Shown: in pieces, positions 1 to 13,900 of the stretch
How the letters are laid out: every line of letters begins with the position of its first letter
Position numbering within the stretch: the first letter of the stretch is position 1
DNA from: Xylocopa sonorina
Lineage: Eukaryota > Arthropoda > Insecta > Hymenoptera > Apidae
Direction of reading: 5' to 3'
Length of the DNA stretch: 64,000 nt
NCBI RefSeq assembly: GCF_050948175.1
Contig: NW_027490243.1
Location: forward strand, 186,001 to 250,000
Translations under genes and position numbers: made by a program
Notes under the pieces: generated by a model
What the model was told of the DNA's origin: nothing
The model's input: only the letters and a program-made list of their open reading frames with translations
The model's database searches: none

Positions 1-2969
1 AGTCTATTGCTATGATACGTAGACATCTGCAAACGCTGCTTGCAAGCAAGGAAGTGTCGCATTTACATTCTTTTGAAGTAAATACAAGGTATACATGACA
101 CTTCGCAATGAATATTATATCTTATCATGAAACGTAGAAATGAGATGCGATATCGCGTTTTGAGAAGCATTATAACACTAATGCTACGGTACGTAGACAT
201 ATGCAAACGCTATTTCCTAGCATGGATGTGTCGCATTTACATTCATTTGACGTGAAAACGAGGTATACATGACACTTCGCTATGAATATTATACCTTATC
301 ATGAAACATAGAAGAGTGATGCGATATCGCGTTTTAGGAAGCATTGGAACTCTATTGCTGCGATACGTAGGCATCTGCAAACGCTATTTCCTAGCATGGA
401 AGTGTCGCATTTACATTCATTTGAAGTGAATACGAGGTATACATGACACTTCGCAATGAATATTATACCTTATCATGAAACATAGAAGAGAGATGCCATA
501 TCGCGTATTAGGACGTATTAGAACTCTACTGCTGCGATACGTAGACATCTGCAAACGCTATTTCCTAGCATGGAAGTGTCGCATTTACATTCTTTTCAAG
601 TGAATACGAGGTATACATGACACTTCGCAATGAATATTATACCTTATCATGAAACATAGAAGGGAGGTGCGATATCGCGTTTTAGGAAGCATTAAAACTC
701 TATTGCTGCGATACGTAGACATCTGCAAACGCTATTTCCTCTCATGGAAATGTCGCATTTACATTCTTTTGAAGTGAATACGAGATATACATGACACTTC
801 GCAATGAATATTATACCTTATCATGAAACATAGAAGAGAGGTGCGATATCGCATTTTAGGGAGCATTAGAACTCTATTGCTGTGATACGTAGACATCTGC
901 AAACAATATTTCCTAGCAAGGAAGTGTCGCATTTACATTCTTGTGAAGTTAAATCGAGGTATACATGACACTTCGCAATGAATATTATATCTTATCATGG
1001 AACATAGAAGTGAGATGCGATATCGCGTTCTAAGAAGCATTAGAACCCTATTGCTACGATACGTAGACATCTGCAAAAGCTATTTCCTAGCATGGAAGTG
1101 TCGCATTTACATTCATTTGAAGTGAACACGAGGTATACATGACACATCGCAATGAATATTATACCTTATTATGAAACATAGAAGAGAGATGCCATATCGC
1201 GTTTTAGGACGTATTAGAACTCTATTGCTGCGATACGTAGACATCTGCAAACGCTATTTCCTAGCATGGAAGTGTCGCATTTACATTCTTGTGAAGTGAA
1301 TACGAGGTATACATGACACTTCGCAATGAATATTATACCTTATCATGAAACATAGAAGAGAGGTGCGATATCGCGTTTTAGGAAGCATTAAAACTCTATT
1401 GCTGCGATACGTAGACATCTGCAAACGCTATTTCCTAGCATGGAATTGTCGCATTTACATTCTTTTGAAGTGAATACGAGATATGCATGACACTTCGCAA
1501 TGAATATTATATCTTATCATGAAACATAGGAATGAGGTGCTATATCGCATTTTAGGGAGCATTAGAACTCTATTGCTGTGATACGTAGACATCTGCAAAC
1601 AATATTTCCTAGCAAGGAAGTGTCGCATTTACATTCTTGTGAAGTGAAATCGAGGTATACATGACACTTCGCAATGAATATTATATCTTATCATGGAACA
1701 TAGAAGTGAGATGCGATATCGCGTTCTAAGAAGCATTAGAACCCTATTGCTACGATACGTAGACATCTGCAAAAGCTATTTCCTAGCATGGAAGTGTCGC
1801 ATTTACATTCATTTGAAGTGAACACGAGGTATACATGACACTTCGCAATGAATATTATACCTTATCATGAAACATAGGAGAGAGATGCCATATCGCGTTT
1901 TAGGACGTATTAGAACTCTATTGCTGCGATACGTAGACATCTGCAAACGCTATTTCCTAGCATGGAAGTGTCGCATTTACATTCTTTTGAAGTGAATACG
2001 AGGTATACATGACACTTCGCAATGAATATTATACCTTATCATGAAACATAGAAGAGAGGTGCGATATCGCGTTTTAGGAAGCATTAAAACTCTATTGCTG
2101 CGATACGTAGACATCTGCAAACGCTATTTCCTAGCATGGAATTGTCGCAATTACATTCTTTTGAAGTGAATACGAGATATGCATGACACTTCGCAGTGAA
2201 TATTATATCTTATCATGAAACATAGGAATGAGGTGCTATATCGCGTTTTGAGAAGCATTAGAACTCTACAGCTACGATACGTAGACATCTGCAAAGGCTA
2301 TTTCCTAGCATGTAAGGGTTGCATTTACATTCTTTTGAAGTGAGTACGAGGTATACATAACACTCCATAATGAATATTATATCTTATCATGAAACATAGC
2401 AGTGAGATGCGATATCGCGTTTTAAGAAGCATTAGAACTCTATTGCTACGATACGCAGACATCTGCAAAAGCTATTTCCTAGCATGGAAGTGTCGCATTT
2501 ACATTCTCTTGAAGTGAATACGAGATGTACATGACACTTCGCAATGAATATTATAGCTTATCATGAAACATAGGAATTAGGTGCTATATCGCGTTTTGAG
2601 AAGCATTAGAACTCTATTGCTATTATACGTAGACATCTGCAAACTCTATTTCCTAGCAAGGAAATTTCGCACTTACATTCCACTGAAGTGAATACGAGGT
2701 ATACATAACATTACACAATGAATATTATATCTTATTACGAAACATAGAAGTGAAATACGACATCTCGTTTTAAGAAGCATTAGTACTCTATTGCTGTGAT
2801 ACGTAGACATCTGCAAACAATATTTCCTAGCATGGAAGTGTCATATTTACATTCTTTTGAAGTGAATACGAGGTATACATGACACTTCGCAATGAATATT
2901 ATATCTTATCATGAAACATAGAAGTGAGATGCGAGATCGCGTTCTAAGAAGCATTAGAACTCTATTGCT
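1..2969 (+). repeat. Segmental duplication block D, copy 1 (17 A-type monomers)
   Basis: This stretch is repeated nearly base for base at 6611-9579, an offset of 6,610 bp (38 monomers minus 2 bp). Monomers are mostly A-type (TAGCATGGAAG, GCTGCGAT or GCTACGAT). Similarity ends at about 2969, where copy 1 reads TTGCTTCGATACG and moves into B-type monomers while copy 2 reads TTGCTACGATACG. The block begins at or before the window edge. Inside it, monomers around 900-1500 and 1590-2190 resemble each other at a four-monomer spacing, so an older small duplication is nested within it. Confidence 0.9.
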
Positions 2970-5900
2970 TCGATACGTAGACATCTGCAAACGCCATTTA
3001 CTAGCAAGGAAGTGTCGCATTTACATTCTTTTGAAGTGAATACGAGGTATACATAACACTCCACAATGAATATTATATCTTATCATGAAACATAGAAATG
3101 TGATGTTAATGGCGATTTAAGAAGCATTAGAACACTATTTCTTCGATACGTAGACATCTGCAAACGCTACTTCCTAGCAAGGAAGTGTCGCATTTACATT
3201 CTTTTGAAAGGAATACAAGGTATACATGACACTTCGCAATGAATATTATATCTTATCATGAAACATAGAAATGAGATGCGATATGACGATTTAAGAAGCA
3301 TTAGAACTCTACTGCTTCGATACGTAGACATCGGCAAACGCTATTTCCTAGCAAGGAAGTGTCGCATTTACATTCTTTTGAAAGGAATACAAGGTATACA
3401 TGACACTTCGCAATGAATATTATATCTTATCATGAAACATAGAAATGAGATGCGATATGGCGAATTATGAAGAATTTGATGTCTATTACTTCGATACGTA
3501 GACATATGCAAACGCTATTTCCTTGCAAGAAATTGAAGCATTTACATCCATTTGAAGTATAGACGAGATATACATAACACTGCACAATGAATATTATATC
3601 TTATCATGAAACATAGAGATGATATGCGATATCGCGATTTAAGAAGAATTAGAACACTATTGCTTCGATACGTAGACATCTGCAAACGCTACTTCCTAGC
3701 AAGGAAGTGTCGCATTTACATTCTTTTGAAAGGAATACCAGGTATACGTGACACTTCGCAATGTATATTATATCTTATCATGAAACATAAAAATGAGATG
3801 CGATATCGCGTTTTGAGAAGCATTAGAACCCTAATGACACGATACGTAGACATCTGCAAACGCTATTTCCTAGCAAGGAAGAGTCGCATTTACATCCATT
3901 TGAAGTATAGACGAGATATACATAACACTGCACAATGAGTATTATATCTTATCATGAAACATAGAAATGTGATGTAATATGGCGATTTTAGAAGCATTAG
4001 AACACTATTTCTTCGATACGTAGACATCTGCAAACGCTACTTCCTAGCAAAGAAGTGTCGCATTTACATACATTTGAAGTATAGACGTGATATACATAAC
4101 ACTGCACAATGAATATTATATCTTATCATGAAACATTGAAATGAGATGCGATATGGCGATTTAAGAAGCACTAGAACCCTACTGCTTCGATACGTAGACA
4201 TCTGCAAACGCCATTTACTAGCAAGGAAGTGTCGCATTTACATTCTTTTGAAGTGAATACGAGGTATACATAACACTCCACAATGAATATTATATCTTAT
4301 CATGAAACATAGAAATGTGATGTTAATGGCGATTTAAGAAGCATTAGAACACTATTTCTTCGATACGTAGACATCTGCAAACGCTACTTCCTAGCAAGGA
4401 AGTGTCGCATTTACATTCTTTTGAAAGGAATACAAGGTATACATGACACTTCGCAATGAATATTATATCTTATCATGAAACATAGAAATGAGATGCGATA
4501 TGACGATTTAAGAAGCATTAGAACTCTACTGCTTCGATACGTAGACATCGGCAAACGCTATTTCCCAGCAGGGAAGTGTCGCATTTACATTCTTTTAAAG
4601 CGAATACGAGGTATACATAACACTCCACAATGAATATTATACCTCATCACGAAACATAGAAATGTGATGTAATATGGCGATTTAAGAAGCATTAGAACAC
4701 TATTGCTTCGATAGGTAGACATCTGCAAACGCTACTTCCTAACAAAGGAGTGTCGCATTTACATTCTTTTGAAAGGAATACGAAGTATACGTGACACTTC
4801 ACAATGAATATTATATCTTATCATGAAACATAGGATTGAGATGCGGTATGGCGATTTATGAAGCATTAGATCCGTATTGCTTCGATACGTAGACATCTGC
4901 AAACAATATTTCCTAGCAAGGAAGTGTCGCATTTACATTCTTGTGAAGTTAAATCGAGGTATACATGACACTTCGCAATGAATATTATATCTTATCATGG
5001 AACATAGAAATGCGAAGCGATATCGCGTTTTGAAAAGCATTAGACCACTAATGCCACGATACGTAGACATCTGCAAACGAAATTTCCCAGCAAGGAAGTG
5101 TCGCATTTACATTCATTTGAAGTATGGACGAGATATACATGACACTGCACATTGAATATTATATCTAATCATGAAACATAGAAATGAGATGCAATATGGC
5201 GATTTATGAAGCATTAGATGTCTATTGTTTCGATACGTAGACATCTGCAAACTCTATTTCCTAGCAAGGAAGTGTCGCATTTACATTCATTTGAAGTGTA
5301 TGCGAGGTATACATGACACTTCGCAATGAATATTATATATTATCATGAAACATATATATGAGATGCGATTTCGCGTATTATCAAGCTTTAGAAATCTATT
5401 GCTTCGATACGGAGACATCTGCAATCGCTGTTTCCTAGCAAGGAAGTGTCGCATTTACATTCATTTGAAGGGTATGCGATGTATACATGACACTTCGCAG
5501 TGAATATTATATATTGTCATGAAACTTAGAAATGAAAAGCGATATGGCGATTTAAGAAGCATTAGATCCCTATTGCTTCGATACGTAGACATCTGCAAAC
5601 GCTACATCCTAGCAAGGAAGTGTCGCATTTACATTCTTTTGAAGTGAATACGAGGTATTCATAACACTGCACAATGAATATTATATCTTATCATGAAACA
5701 TAGAAATGAGATGCGATATCGCGATTTAAGAAGCTTTAGAACTTTATTGCTTCGATACGTAGATATCTGCAAACACTATTTCCTAGTAAGGAACTGTCGC
5801 ATTTGCATTCATTTGAAGTATAGATGAGATAAACATAACACTCCACAATGAATATTATATCTTATCAGGATAGATAGAAATGTGATTCGATATCGCGATT

Positions 5901-6610
5901 TAAGAAGCATTAGAACACTATTGTTTCGATACGTAGACATCTGCAAACGCTATTTCCTACCAAGGAAGTGTCGCGTTCACATTCATCTGAAATGAATGCG
6001 AGGTACACATGACAATTCGCAATGAATATTATATCTTATGATGATACATAGAAAAGAGATGCGACATCGCGTTTTAAGATGCATTAGAACTCAAATCCTG
6101 CGATAAGAAGACATCTGGGGACGCTACTTCCTAGAAAGGAAGTGTCGCATTTACACTCTTTTGAAAGGAATACGAGGTATACATGACACTTCGCAATGAA
6201 TATTATATCTTATCATGAAACATAGAAATGAGAGGCGATATCGCGTTTTAAGAAGAGTTAGAACACTGCTTCTTCGATACGTAGACATCTGCAAACACTC
6301 CGTCCTAGCAAGGGAGTGTCGCATATACATTCTTTTGAAGTGAAATCGACATATACATAACACTTCGCAATGAATATTATATCTTATGGTGATACATAGA
6401 AAAGAGGTGCGACATCGCGTTTTAAGATGCATTAGAACTCAAATCCTGCGATAAGAAGACATCTGGAGACGCTACTTCCTAGAAAGGAAGTGTCGCATTT
6501 ACATTCTTTCGAAGTGAATACGAGGTATACATGACACTGCACAATGAATATTATATCTTATCATGAAACATAGAAATGAGATGCGATATCGCGTTTTAAG
6601 AAGCATTAGA
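2970..6610 (+). repeat. B-type monomer domain (left)
   Basis: Monomers here carry TAGCAAGGAAG, GCTTCGATACG and often GCGATTTAAG or TATGGCGATTTAAG in place of the A-type TATCGCGTTTTAAG. Many have GAAAGGAATAC where A-type monomers have GAAGTGAATAC. The part from about 4200 matches 28050-31390 and later copies, but contains two extra monomers (about 4890-5237): the offset falls from 23,838 bp before that point to 23,490 bp after it, a difference of exactly 348 bp. Two 173-bp monomers (GATGTTAATGGCG, near 3093 and 4318) explain the 2-bp shortfall in the 6,610-bp offset of block D. Confidence 0.85.
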
Positions 6611-9579
6611 AGTCTATTGCTATGATACGTAGACATCTGCAAACGCTACTTGCAAGCAAGGAAGTGTCGCATTTACATTCTTTTGAAGTAAATACAAGGT
6701 ATACATGACACTTCGCAATGAATATTATATCTTATCATGAAACGTAGAAATGAGATGCGATATCGCGTTTTGAGAAGCATTATAACACTAATGCTACGGT
6801 ACGTAGACATATGCAAACGCTATTTCCTAGCATGGATGTGTCGCATTTACATTCATTTGACGTGAAAACGAGGTATACATGACACTTCGCTATGAATATT
6901 ATACCTTATCATGAAACATAGAAGAGTGATGCGATATCGCGTTTTAGGAAGCATTGGAACTCTATTGCTGCGATACGTAGGCATCTGCAAACGCTATTTC
7001 CTAGCATGGAAGTGTCGCATTTACATTCATTTGAAGTGAATACGAGGTATACATGACACTTCGCAATGAATATTATACCTTATCATGAAACATAGAAGAG
7101 AGATGCCATATCGCGTATTAGGACGTATTAGAACTCTACTGCTGCGATACGTAGACATCTGCAAACGCTATTTCCTAGCATGGAAGTGTCGCATTTACAT
7201 GCTTTTCAAGTGAATACGAGGTATACATGACACTTCGCAATGAATATTATACCTTATCATGAAACATAGAAGGGAGGTGCGATTTCGCGTTTTAGGAAGC
7301 ATTAAAACTCTATTGCTGCGATACGTAGACATCTGCAAACGCTATTTCCTCTCATGGAAATGTCGCATTTACATTCTTTTGAAGTGAATACGAGATATAC
7401 ATGACACTTCGCAATGAATATTATACCTTATCATGAAACATAGAAGAGAGGTGCGATATCGCATTTTAGGGAGCATTAGAACTCTATTGCTGTGATACGT
7501 AGACATCTGCAAACAATATTTCCTAGCAAGGAAGTGTCGCATTTACATTCTTGTGAAGTTAAATCGAGGTATACATGACACTTCGCAATGAATATTATAT
7601 CTTATCATGGAACATAGAAGTGAGATGCGATATCGCGTTCTAAGAAGCATTAGAACCCTATTGCTACGATACGTAGACATCTGCAAAAGCTATTTCCTAG
7701 CATGGAAGTGTCGCATTTACATTCATTTGAAGTGAACACGAGGTATACATGACACATCGCAATGAATATTATATCTTATCATGAAACGTAGAAATGAGAT
7801 GCGATATCGCGTTTTGAGAAGCATTATAACACTAATGCTACGGTACGTAGACATATGCAAACGCTATTTCCTAGCATGGATGTGTCGCATTTACATTCAT
7901 TTGACGTGAAAACGAGGTATACATGACACTTCGCTATGAATATTATACCTTATCATGAAACATAGAAGAGAGGTGCGATATCGCGTTTTAGGAAGCATTA
8001 AAACTCTATTGCTGCGATACGTAGACATCTGCAAACGCTATTTCCTAGCATGGAATTGTCGCATTTACATTCTTTTGAAGTGAATACGAGATATGCATGA
8101 CACTTCGCAATGAATATTATATCTTATCATGAAACATAGGAATGAGGTGCTATATCGCATTTTAGGGAGCATTAGAACTCTATTGCTGTGATACATAGAC
8201 ATCTGCAAACAATATTTCCTAGCAAGGAAGTGTCGCATTTACATTCTTGTGAAGTGAAATCGAGGTATACATGACACTTCGCAATGAATATTATATCTTA
8301 TCATGGAACATAGAAGTGAGATGCGATATCGCGTTCTAAGAAGCATTAGAACCCTATTGCTACGATACGTAGACATCTGCAAAAGCTATTTCCTAGCATG
8401 GAAGTGTCGCATTTACATTCATTTGAAGTGAACACGAGGTATACATGACACTTCGCAATGAATATTATACCTTATCATGAAACATAGGAGAGAGATGCCA
8501 TATCGCGTTTTAGGACGTATTAGAACTCTATTGCTGCGATACGTAGACATCTGCAAACGCTATTTCCTAGCATGGAAGTGTCGCATTTACATTCTTTTGA
8601 AGTGAATACGAGGTATACATGACACTTCGCAATGAATATTATACCTTATCATGAAACATAGAAGAGAGGTGCGATATCGCGTTTTAGGAAGCATTAAAAC
8701 TCTATTGCTGCGATACGTAGACATCTGCAAACGCTATTTCCTAGCATGGAATTGTCGCAATTACATTCTTTTGAAGTGAATACGAGATATGCATGACACT
8801 TCGCAGTGAATATTATGTCTTATCATGAAACATAGGAATGAGGTGCTATATCGCGTTTTGAGAAGCATTAGAACTCTACAGCTACGATACGTAGACATCT
8901 GCAAAGGCTATTTCCTAGCATGGAAGGGTTGCATTTACATTCTTTTGAAGTGAGTACGAGGTATACATAACACTCCATAATGAATATTATATCTTATCAT
9001 GAAACATAGCAGTGAGATGCGATATCGCGTTTTAAGAAGCATTAGAACTCTATTGCTACGATACGCAGACATCTGCAAAAGCTATTTCCTAGCATGGAAG
9101 TGTCGCATTTACATTCTCTTGAAGTGAATACGAGATGTACATGACACTTCGCAATGAATATTATAGCTTATCATGAAACATAGGAATTAGGTGCTATATC
9201 GCGTTTTGAGAAGCATTAGAACTCTATTGCTATTATACGTAGACATCTGCAAACTCTATTTCCTAGCAAGGAAATTTCGCACTTACATTCCACTGAAGTG
9301 AATACGAGGTATACATAACATTACACAATGAATATTATATCTTATTACGAAACATAGAAGTGAAATACGACATCTCGTTTTAAGAAGCATTAGTACTCTA
9401 TTGCTGTGATACGTAGACATCTGCAAACAATATTTCCTAGCATGGAAGTGTCATATTTACATTCTTTTGAAGTGAATACGAGGTATACATGACACTTCGC
9501 AATGAATATTATATCTTATCATGAAACATAGAAGTGAGATGCGTGATCGCGTTCTAAGAAGCATTAGAACTCTATTGCT
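6611..9579 (+). repeat. Segmental duplication block D, copy 2
   Basis: Near-identical copy of 1-2969 at an offset of 6,610 bp. The start is precise: AGTCTATTGCTATGATACGT at 6611 matches position 1, with only occasional substitutions afterwards, such as AAACGCTACT for AAACGCTGCT near 6647. One monomer-sized patch at about 7772-7930 differs and is annotated separately. The copy ends near 9579, and the following monomers are A-type, not B-type as after copy 1. Confidence 0.9.
7772..7930 (+). repeat. Single-monomer gene-conversion patch inside block D copy 2
   Basis: In copy 1 (about 1162-1320) this monomer reads ATACCTTATTATG, GAAGAGAGATGCCATATCGC and GTTTTAGGACGTATTAG. In copy 2 it reads ATATCTTATCATGAAACG, GTTTTGAGAAGCATTATAAC, ACTAATGCTACGGTACGTAG and TTTGACGTGAAAACGAGG. 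The replacement matches the monomer at about 6728-6890, some 1,044 bp (6 monomers) upstream in the same copy. Flanks on both sides keep the 6,610-bp offset, so one monomer was overwritten without a length change. This fits gene conversion; a balanced double exchange would look the same. Confidence 0.8.
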
Positions 9580-10049
9580 ACGATACGTAGACATCTGCAA
9601 ACGCTAGTTCCTAGCATGGAAGGGTCGCATTTACATTCTTTTGATGTGAATACGAGATATACATGACACTTCGCAATGAATATTATATCTTCTCATGAAA
9701 CATAGCAGTGAGATGCGATATGGCGTTTTAAGAAGCATTAGAACTCTATTGCTACGATACGTAGACATCTGCAAACGCTATTTCCTAACATGGAAGGGTC
9801 GCATTTACATTCTTTTGAAGTGTATACGAGGTATACATGACACTTCGCAATGAATATTATATCTTTTCATGAAACATAGAAGTGAGATGCGATATCGCGT
9901 TCTAAGAAGCATTAGAACTCTATTGCTACGATACGTAGACATCTGCAAATGCTATTTCCTAGCATGGAAGGGTCGCATTTACATTCTTTTGAAGTGAGTA
10001 CGAGGTATACATAACACTCCATAATGAATATTATATCTTATCATGAAAC

Positions 10050-10940
10050 ATAGCAGTGAGATGCGATATCGCGTTTTAAGAAGCATTAGAACTCTATTGC
10101 TACGACACGTAGACATCTGCAAACGCTATTTCCTAGCATGGAAGTGTCGCATTTACACTCGTTTGAAGTGAATACGAGATATACATGACACTTCGCAATG
10201 AATATTATATCTTATCATGAAACATAGGAATGAGGTGCTATATCGCGTTTTGAGAAGCATTAGAACTCTACTGCTACGATACGTAGACATCTGCAAACGC
10301 TATTTCCTAGCATGGAAGTGTCGCATTTACATTCGTTTGAAGTGAATACGAGATATACATGACACTTCGCAATGAATATTATATCTTATCATGAAACATA
10401 GGAATGAGGTGCTATATCGCGTTTTGAGAAGCATTAGAACTCTATTGCTACGATAAGTAGACATCTGCAAACGCTATTTCCTAGCATGGAAGTATCTTAT
10501 TTACATTCTTTTGAAGTGAATACGAGGTATACATGACACTTCGCAATGAATATTATATCTTATCATGAAACATAAAAGTGAGATGCGATGTCGCGTTCTA
10601 AGAAGCATTAGAACTCTATTGCTACGATACGTAGACATCTGCAAAGGCTATTCCCTAGCATGGTAGGGTCGCATTTACTTTCTTTTGAAGTGAGTACGAG
10701 GTACACATATCACTCCATAATGAATATTATATCTTATCGTGAAACATAGCAGTGAGATGCGATATCGCGTTTTAAGAAGCATTAGAACTCTATTGCTACG
10801 ATACGTAGACATCTGCAAACGCTATTTCCTAGCATGGAAGTGTCGCATTTACATTCATTTGAAGTGAATACGAGGGATACATGACACTTCGCTATGAATA
10901 TTATACCTTATCATGAAACATAGAAGAGTGATGCGATATC
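10050..10940 (+). repeat. Five-monomer block recurring at an 18-monomer spacing
   Basis: About five consecutive monomers here are repeated near 13180-14062, offset 3,132 bp (18 x 174), and in part from about 16310 onward, again 3,132 bp further. Diagnostic variants are CACTCGTTTGAAG, TAGCATGGAAGTATCTTATT, CATAAAAGTGAGATGCGATG and CACATATCACTCCATAATG. The third copy lacks one monomer, since the offset drops to 2,958 bp (17 monomers) at the TATCTTATT variant. Blocks between the copies are not collinear, so this is a shuffled block and not a clean higher-order repeat. Confidence 0.7.
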
Positions 10941-13900
10941 GCGTTTTAGGAAGCATTGGAACTCTATTGCTGCGATACGTAGACATCTGCAAACGCTATT
11001 TCCTAGCATGGAAGTGTCGCATTTACATTCATTTGATGTGAATACGAGGTATACATGACACTTCGCAATGAATATTATACCTTATCATGAAACATAGAAG
11101 AGAGATGCCATATCGCGTTTTAGGACGTATTAGAACTCTACTGCTGCGATACGTAGACATCTGCAAACGCTATTTCCTAGCATGGAAGTGTCGCATTTAC
11201 ATTCTTTTGAAGTGAATACGAGGTATACATGACACTTCGCAATGAATATTATACCTTATCATGAAACATAGAAGAGAGGTGCGATATCGCGTTTTAGGAA
11301 GCATTAATACTCTATTGCTGCGATACGTAGACACCTGCAAACGCTATTACCTAGCATGGAATTGTCGCATTTACATTCTTTTGAAGTGAATACGAGATAT
11401 GCATGACACTTCGCAATGAATATTATATCTTATCATGAAACATAGAAATGAAATACGACATCTCGTTTTAAGAAGCATTATTACACTATTGCTGTGATAC
11501 GTAGACATCTGCAAACAATATTTCCAAGCAAGGAAGTGTCGCATTTACATTCTTGTGAAGTGAAATCGAGGTATACATGACACTTCGCAATGAATATTAT
11601 ATCTTATCATGAAACATAGGAATGAGGTGCTATATCGCGTTTTGAGAAGCATTAGAACTTTATTGCTACGATAAGTAGACATCTGCAAGCGCTATTTCCT
11701 AGCATGGAAGTATCTTATTAACATTCTTTTGAAGTGAATACGAGGTATACATGACACTTCGCAATGAATATTATATCTTATCATGAAACATAAAAGTAAG
11801 ATGCGATGTCGCGTTCTAAGAAGCATTAGAACTCTATTGCTACGATACGTAGACATCTGCAAAGGCTATTTCCTAGCATGGAAGGGTCGCATTTACATTC
11901 TTTTGAAGTGAGTACGAGGTATACATAACACTCCATAATGAATATTATATCTTATCATGAAACATAGCAGTGAGATGCGATATCGCGTTTTAAGAAGCAT
12001 TAGAACTCTATTGCTACGATACGCAGACATCTGCAAAAGCTATTTCCTAGCATGGAAGTGTCGCATTTACATTCTCTTGAAGTGAATACGAGATGTACAT
12101 GACACTTCGCAATGAATATTATAGCTTATCATGAAACATAGAAGTGAGATGCGAGATCGCGTTCTAAGAAGCATTAGAACTCTATTGCTACGATACGTAG
12201 ACATCTGCAAACGCTAGTTCCTAGCATGGAAGGGTCGCATTTACATTCTTTTGATGTGAATACGAGATATACATGACACTTCGCAATGAATATTATATCT
12301 TCTCATGAAACATAGCAGTGAGATGCGATATGGCGTTTTAAGAAGCATTAGAACTCTATTGCTACGATACGTAGACATCTGCAAACGCTATTTCCTAGCA
12401 TGGAAGTGTCTTATTTACATTCTTTTGAAGTGAATACGAGGTATACATGACACTTCGCAATGAATATTATATCTTATCATGAAACATAGAAGTGAGATGC
12501 GATATCGCGTTCTAAGAAGCATTAGAACTCTATTGCTACGATACGTAGACATCTGCAAACGCTATTTCCTAGCATGGAAGGGTCGCATTTACACTCTTTT
12601 GAAGTGAGTACGATGTATACATAACACTCCATAATGAATATTATATCTTTTCATGAAACATAGCAGTGAGATGCGATATCGTGTTCTAAGAAGCATTAGA
12701 ACTCTATTGCTACGATACGTAGACATCTGCAAAGGCTATTTCCTAGCATGGAAGGGTCGCATTTACATTCTTTTGAAGTGAGTACGAGGTATACGTAACA
12801 CTCCATAATGAATATTATATCTTATCATGAAACATAGCAGTGAGATGCGATATCGCGTTTTAAGAAGCATTAGAACTCTATTGCTACGACACGTAGACAT
12901 CTGCAAACGCTATTTCCTAGCATGGAAGTGTCGCATTTACATACATTTGAAGTGAATACGAGGTATACATGACACTTCGCTATGAATATTATATCTTATC
13001 ATGAAACATAGAAGAGTGATGCGATATCGCGTTTTAGGAAGCATTGGAACTCTCTTGCTGCGATACGTAGACATCTGCAAACGCTATTTCCTAGCATGGA
13101 AGTGTCGCATTTACATTCTTTTGATGTGAGTACGAGATATACATGACACTTCGCAATGAATATTATATCTTGTCATGAAACATAGCAGTGAGATGCGATT
13201 TCGCGTTTTAAGAAGCATTAGAACTCTATTGCTACGATACGTAGACATCTGCAAACGCTATTTCCTAGCATGGAAGTGTCGCATTTACACTCGTTTGAAG
13301 TGAATACGAGATATACATGACACTTCGCAATGAATATTATATCTTATCATGAAACATAGGAATGAGGTGCTATATCGCGTTTTGAGAAGCATTAGAACTC
13401 TACTGCTACGATACGTAGACATCTGCAAACGCTATTTCCTAGCATGGAAGTGTCGCATTTACATTCGTTTGAAGTGAATACGAGATATACATGACACTTC
13501 GCAATGAATATTATATCTTATCATGAAACATAGGAATGAGGTGCTATATCGCGTTTTGAGAAGCATTAGAACTCTATTGCTACGATAAGTAGACATCTGC
13601 AAACGCTATTTCCTAGCATGGAAGTATCTTATTTACATTCTTTTGAAGTGAATACGAGGTATACATGACACTTCGCAATGAATATTATATCTTATCATGA
13701 AACATAAAAGTGAGATGCGATGTCGCGTTCTAAGAAGCATTAGAACTCTATTGCTACGATACGTAGACATCTGCAAAGGCTATTCCCTAGCATGGAAGGG
13801 TCGCATTTACTTTCTTTTGAAGTGAGTACGAGGTACACATATCACTCCATAATGAATATTATATCTTATCGTGAAACATAGCAGTGAGATGCGATATCGC

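Noticed and set aside
3606..3938. 110-codon + strand frames here and at 30574-30906 and 34226-34558, plus 37651-37833 and 38347-38580, as possible genes
   Set aside because: They lie wholly within satellite monomers, translate to a 58-residue repeat equal to one monomer, and exist because 174 is a multiple of three and one stop is lost. No start context, splice structure or known domain.
6151..6432. 93- to 102-codon minus-strand frames here and at 29641-29922, 33293-33574 and 36570-36878, and shorter ones at 27031-27216 and 60227-60427
   Set aside because: Antisense reading of the same satellite. Their recurrence at 3,652 and 3,304 bp reflects higher-order duplication and not conserved coding.
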